Shown piece after piece: positions 11,922-12,019 of a stretch of DNA of 12,019 bases (its first letter is position 1; each line of letters begins with the position of its first letter). The stretch covers positions 1 to 12,019 of the forward strand of contig URJS01000075.1 of NCBI GenBank assembly GCA_900548205.1, written 5' to 3'. The position numbers and the translations under genes were made by a program. This DNA is from an uncultured Roseburia sp. (GTDB taxonomy: Bacteria; Bacillota; Clostridia; Lachnospirales; Lachnospiraceae). A model generated the notes under the pieces. That model was not told where the DNA came from. It saw nothing but the letters and a program-made list of their open reading frames with translations, and searched no databases.

Positions 11922-12019
11922 TTATGTCTTCTTCTTTATTTTTCCCATCACATAATTAGTAAGGGAGTAAGCGCAAAATATTGCTACGCTGCCCATGAAT
12001 CACGCTTGCACCAAAATGA
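11922..12019 (-). pseudogene. possible 3' end of a membrane protein gene, running off the window
   Basis: On the minus strand one frame ends at a TAA (11922-11924) and reads FMGSVAIFCAYSLTNYVMG followed by KIKKKT, which looks like the last transmembrane helix and basic tail of a membrane protein. It ends 24 bases before the hairpin at 11860-11898. Going upstream, the frame is crossed by a TGA at 12000-12002, with ILVQA before it. Either the gene is broken there, the real gene uses another frame (a neighbouring frame stays open from the edge to a TAA at 11957-11959), or this is chance. Too little is visible to identify it. Confidence 0.25.

Overview
The window looks like a chromosomal segment of a Gram-positive, low-to-mid GC Clostridia member, most likely Lachnospiraceae. 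This is inferred from the gene families (infC-rpmI-rplT, DUF815 ATPase, DUF1266 lipoprotein, DUF5050 protein, stand-alone CheW), the strong AGGAGG-type ribosome binding sites, the TTGnnn-N17-TATAAT-like promoters and a typical lipobox. No mobile element, CRISPR array, tRNA or rRNA was seen.

Layout, left to right. (1) A small two-helix membrane protein gene (minus strand) lies beyond a strong terminator. (2) The infC-rpmI-rplT operon (minus strand: IF3, L35, L20) has its own promoter, a leader of about 150 nt carrying a transcription attenuator with a competing antiterminator, and an AUU start codon for infC. (3) A lipoprotein gene with a C-terminal DUF1266 domain and a stand-alone cheW-like gene follow, both minus strand. 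(4) A PHP-domain phosphoesterase gene (plus strand) is divergent from cheW and convergent with, and overlapping, the gene to its right. (5) A compact minus-strand operon, read right to left, is pheA - DUF815 AAA+ ATPase - Ppx/GppA-like protein - ppk1. It joins phenylalanine synthesis to polyphosphate metabolism on one probable transcript. (6) A divergent plus-strand gene encodes a membrane-anchored DUF5050 beta-propeller-like protein and ends in a strong hairpin. (7) The last 100 bases may hold the 3' end of another minus-strand membrane protein gene.

The most striking observations are these. pheA is broken by an in-frame amber codon inside the ACT (phenylalanine-sensing) domain; the frame reads on cleanly for 55 more codons, which predicts an enzyme with both catalytic domains but no feedback domain. 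The Ppx-like protein encoded beside ppk1 has lost several hallmark active-site and HD-domain residues, so it may sense or regulate rather than hydrolyse. The infC leader has a fully readable attenuation switch: an 8-nt segment copied twice that can pair either within the terminator or with an upstream antiterminator strand.

I did not find a clearly new defence or mobile system. The best candidate for undescribed biology is the polyphosphate operon, with its DUF815 ATPase and degenerate Ppx.
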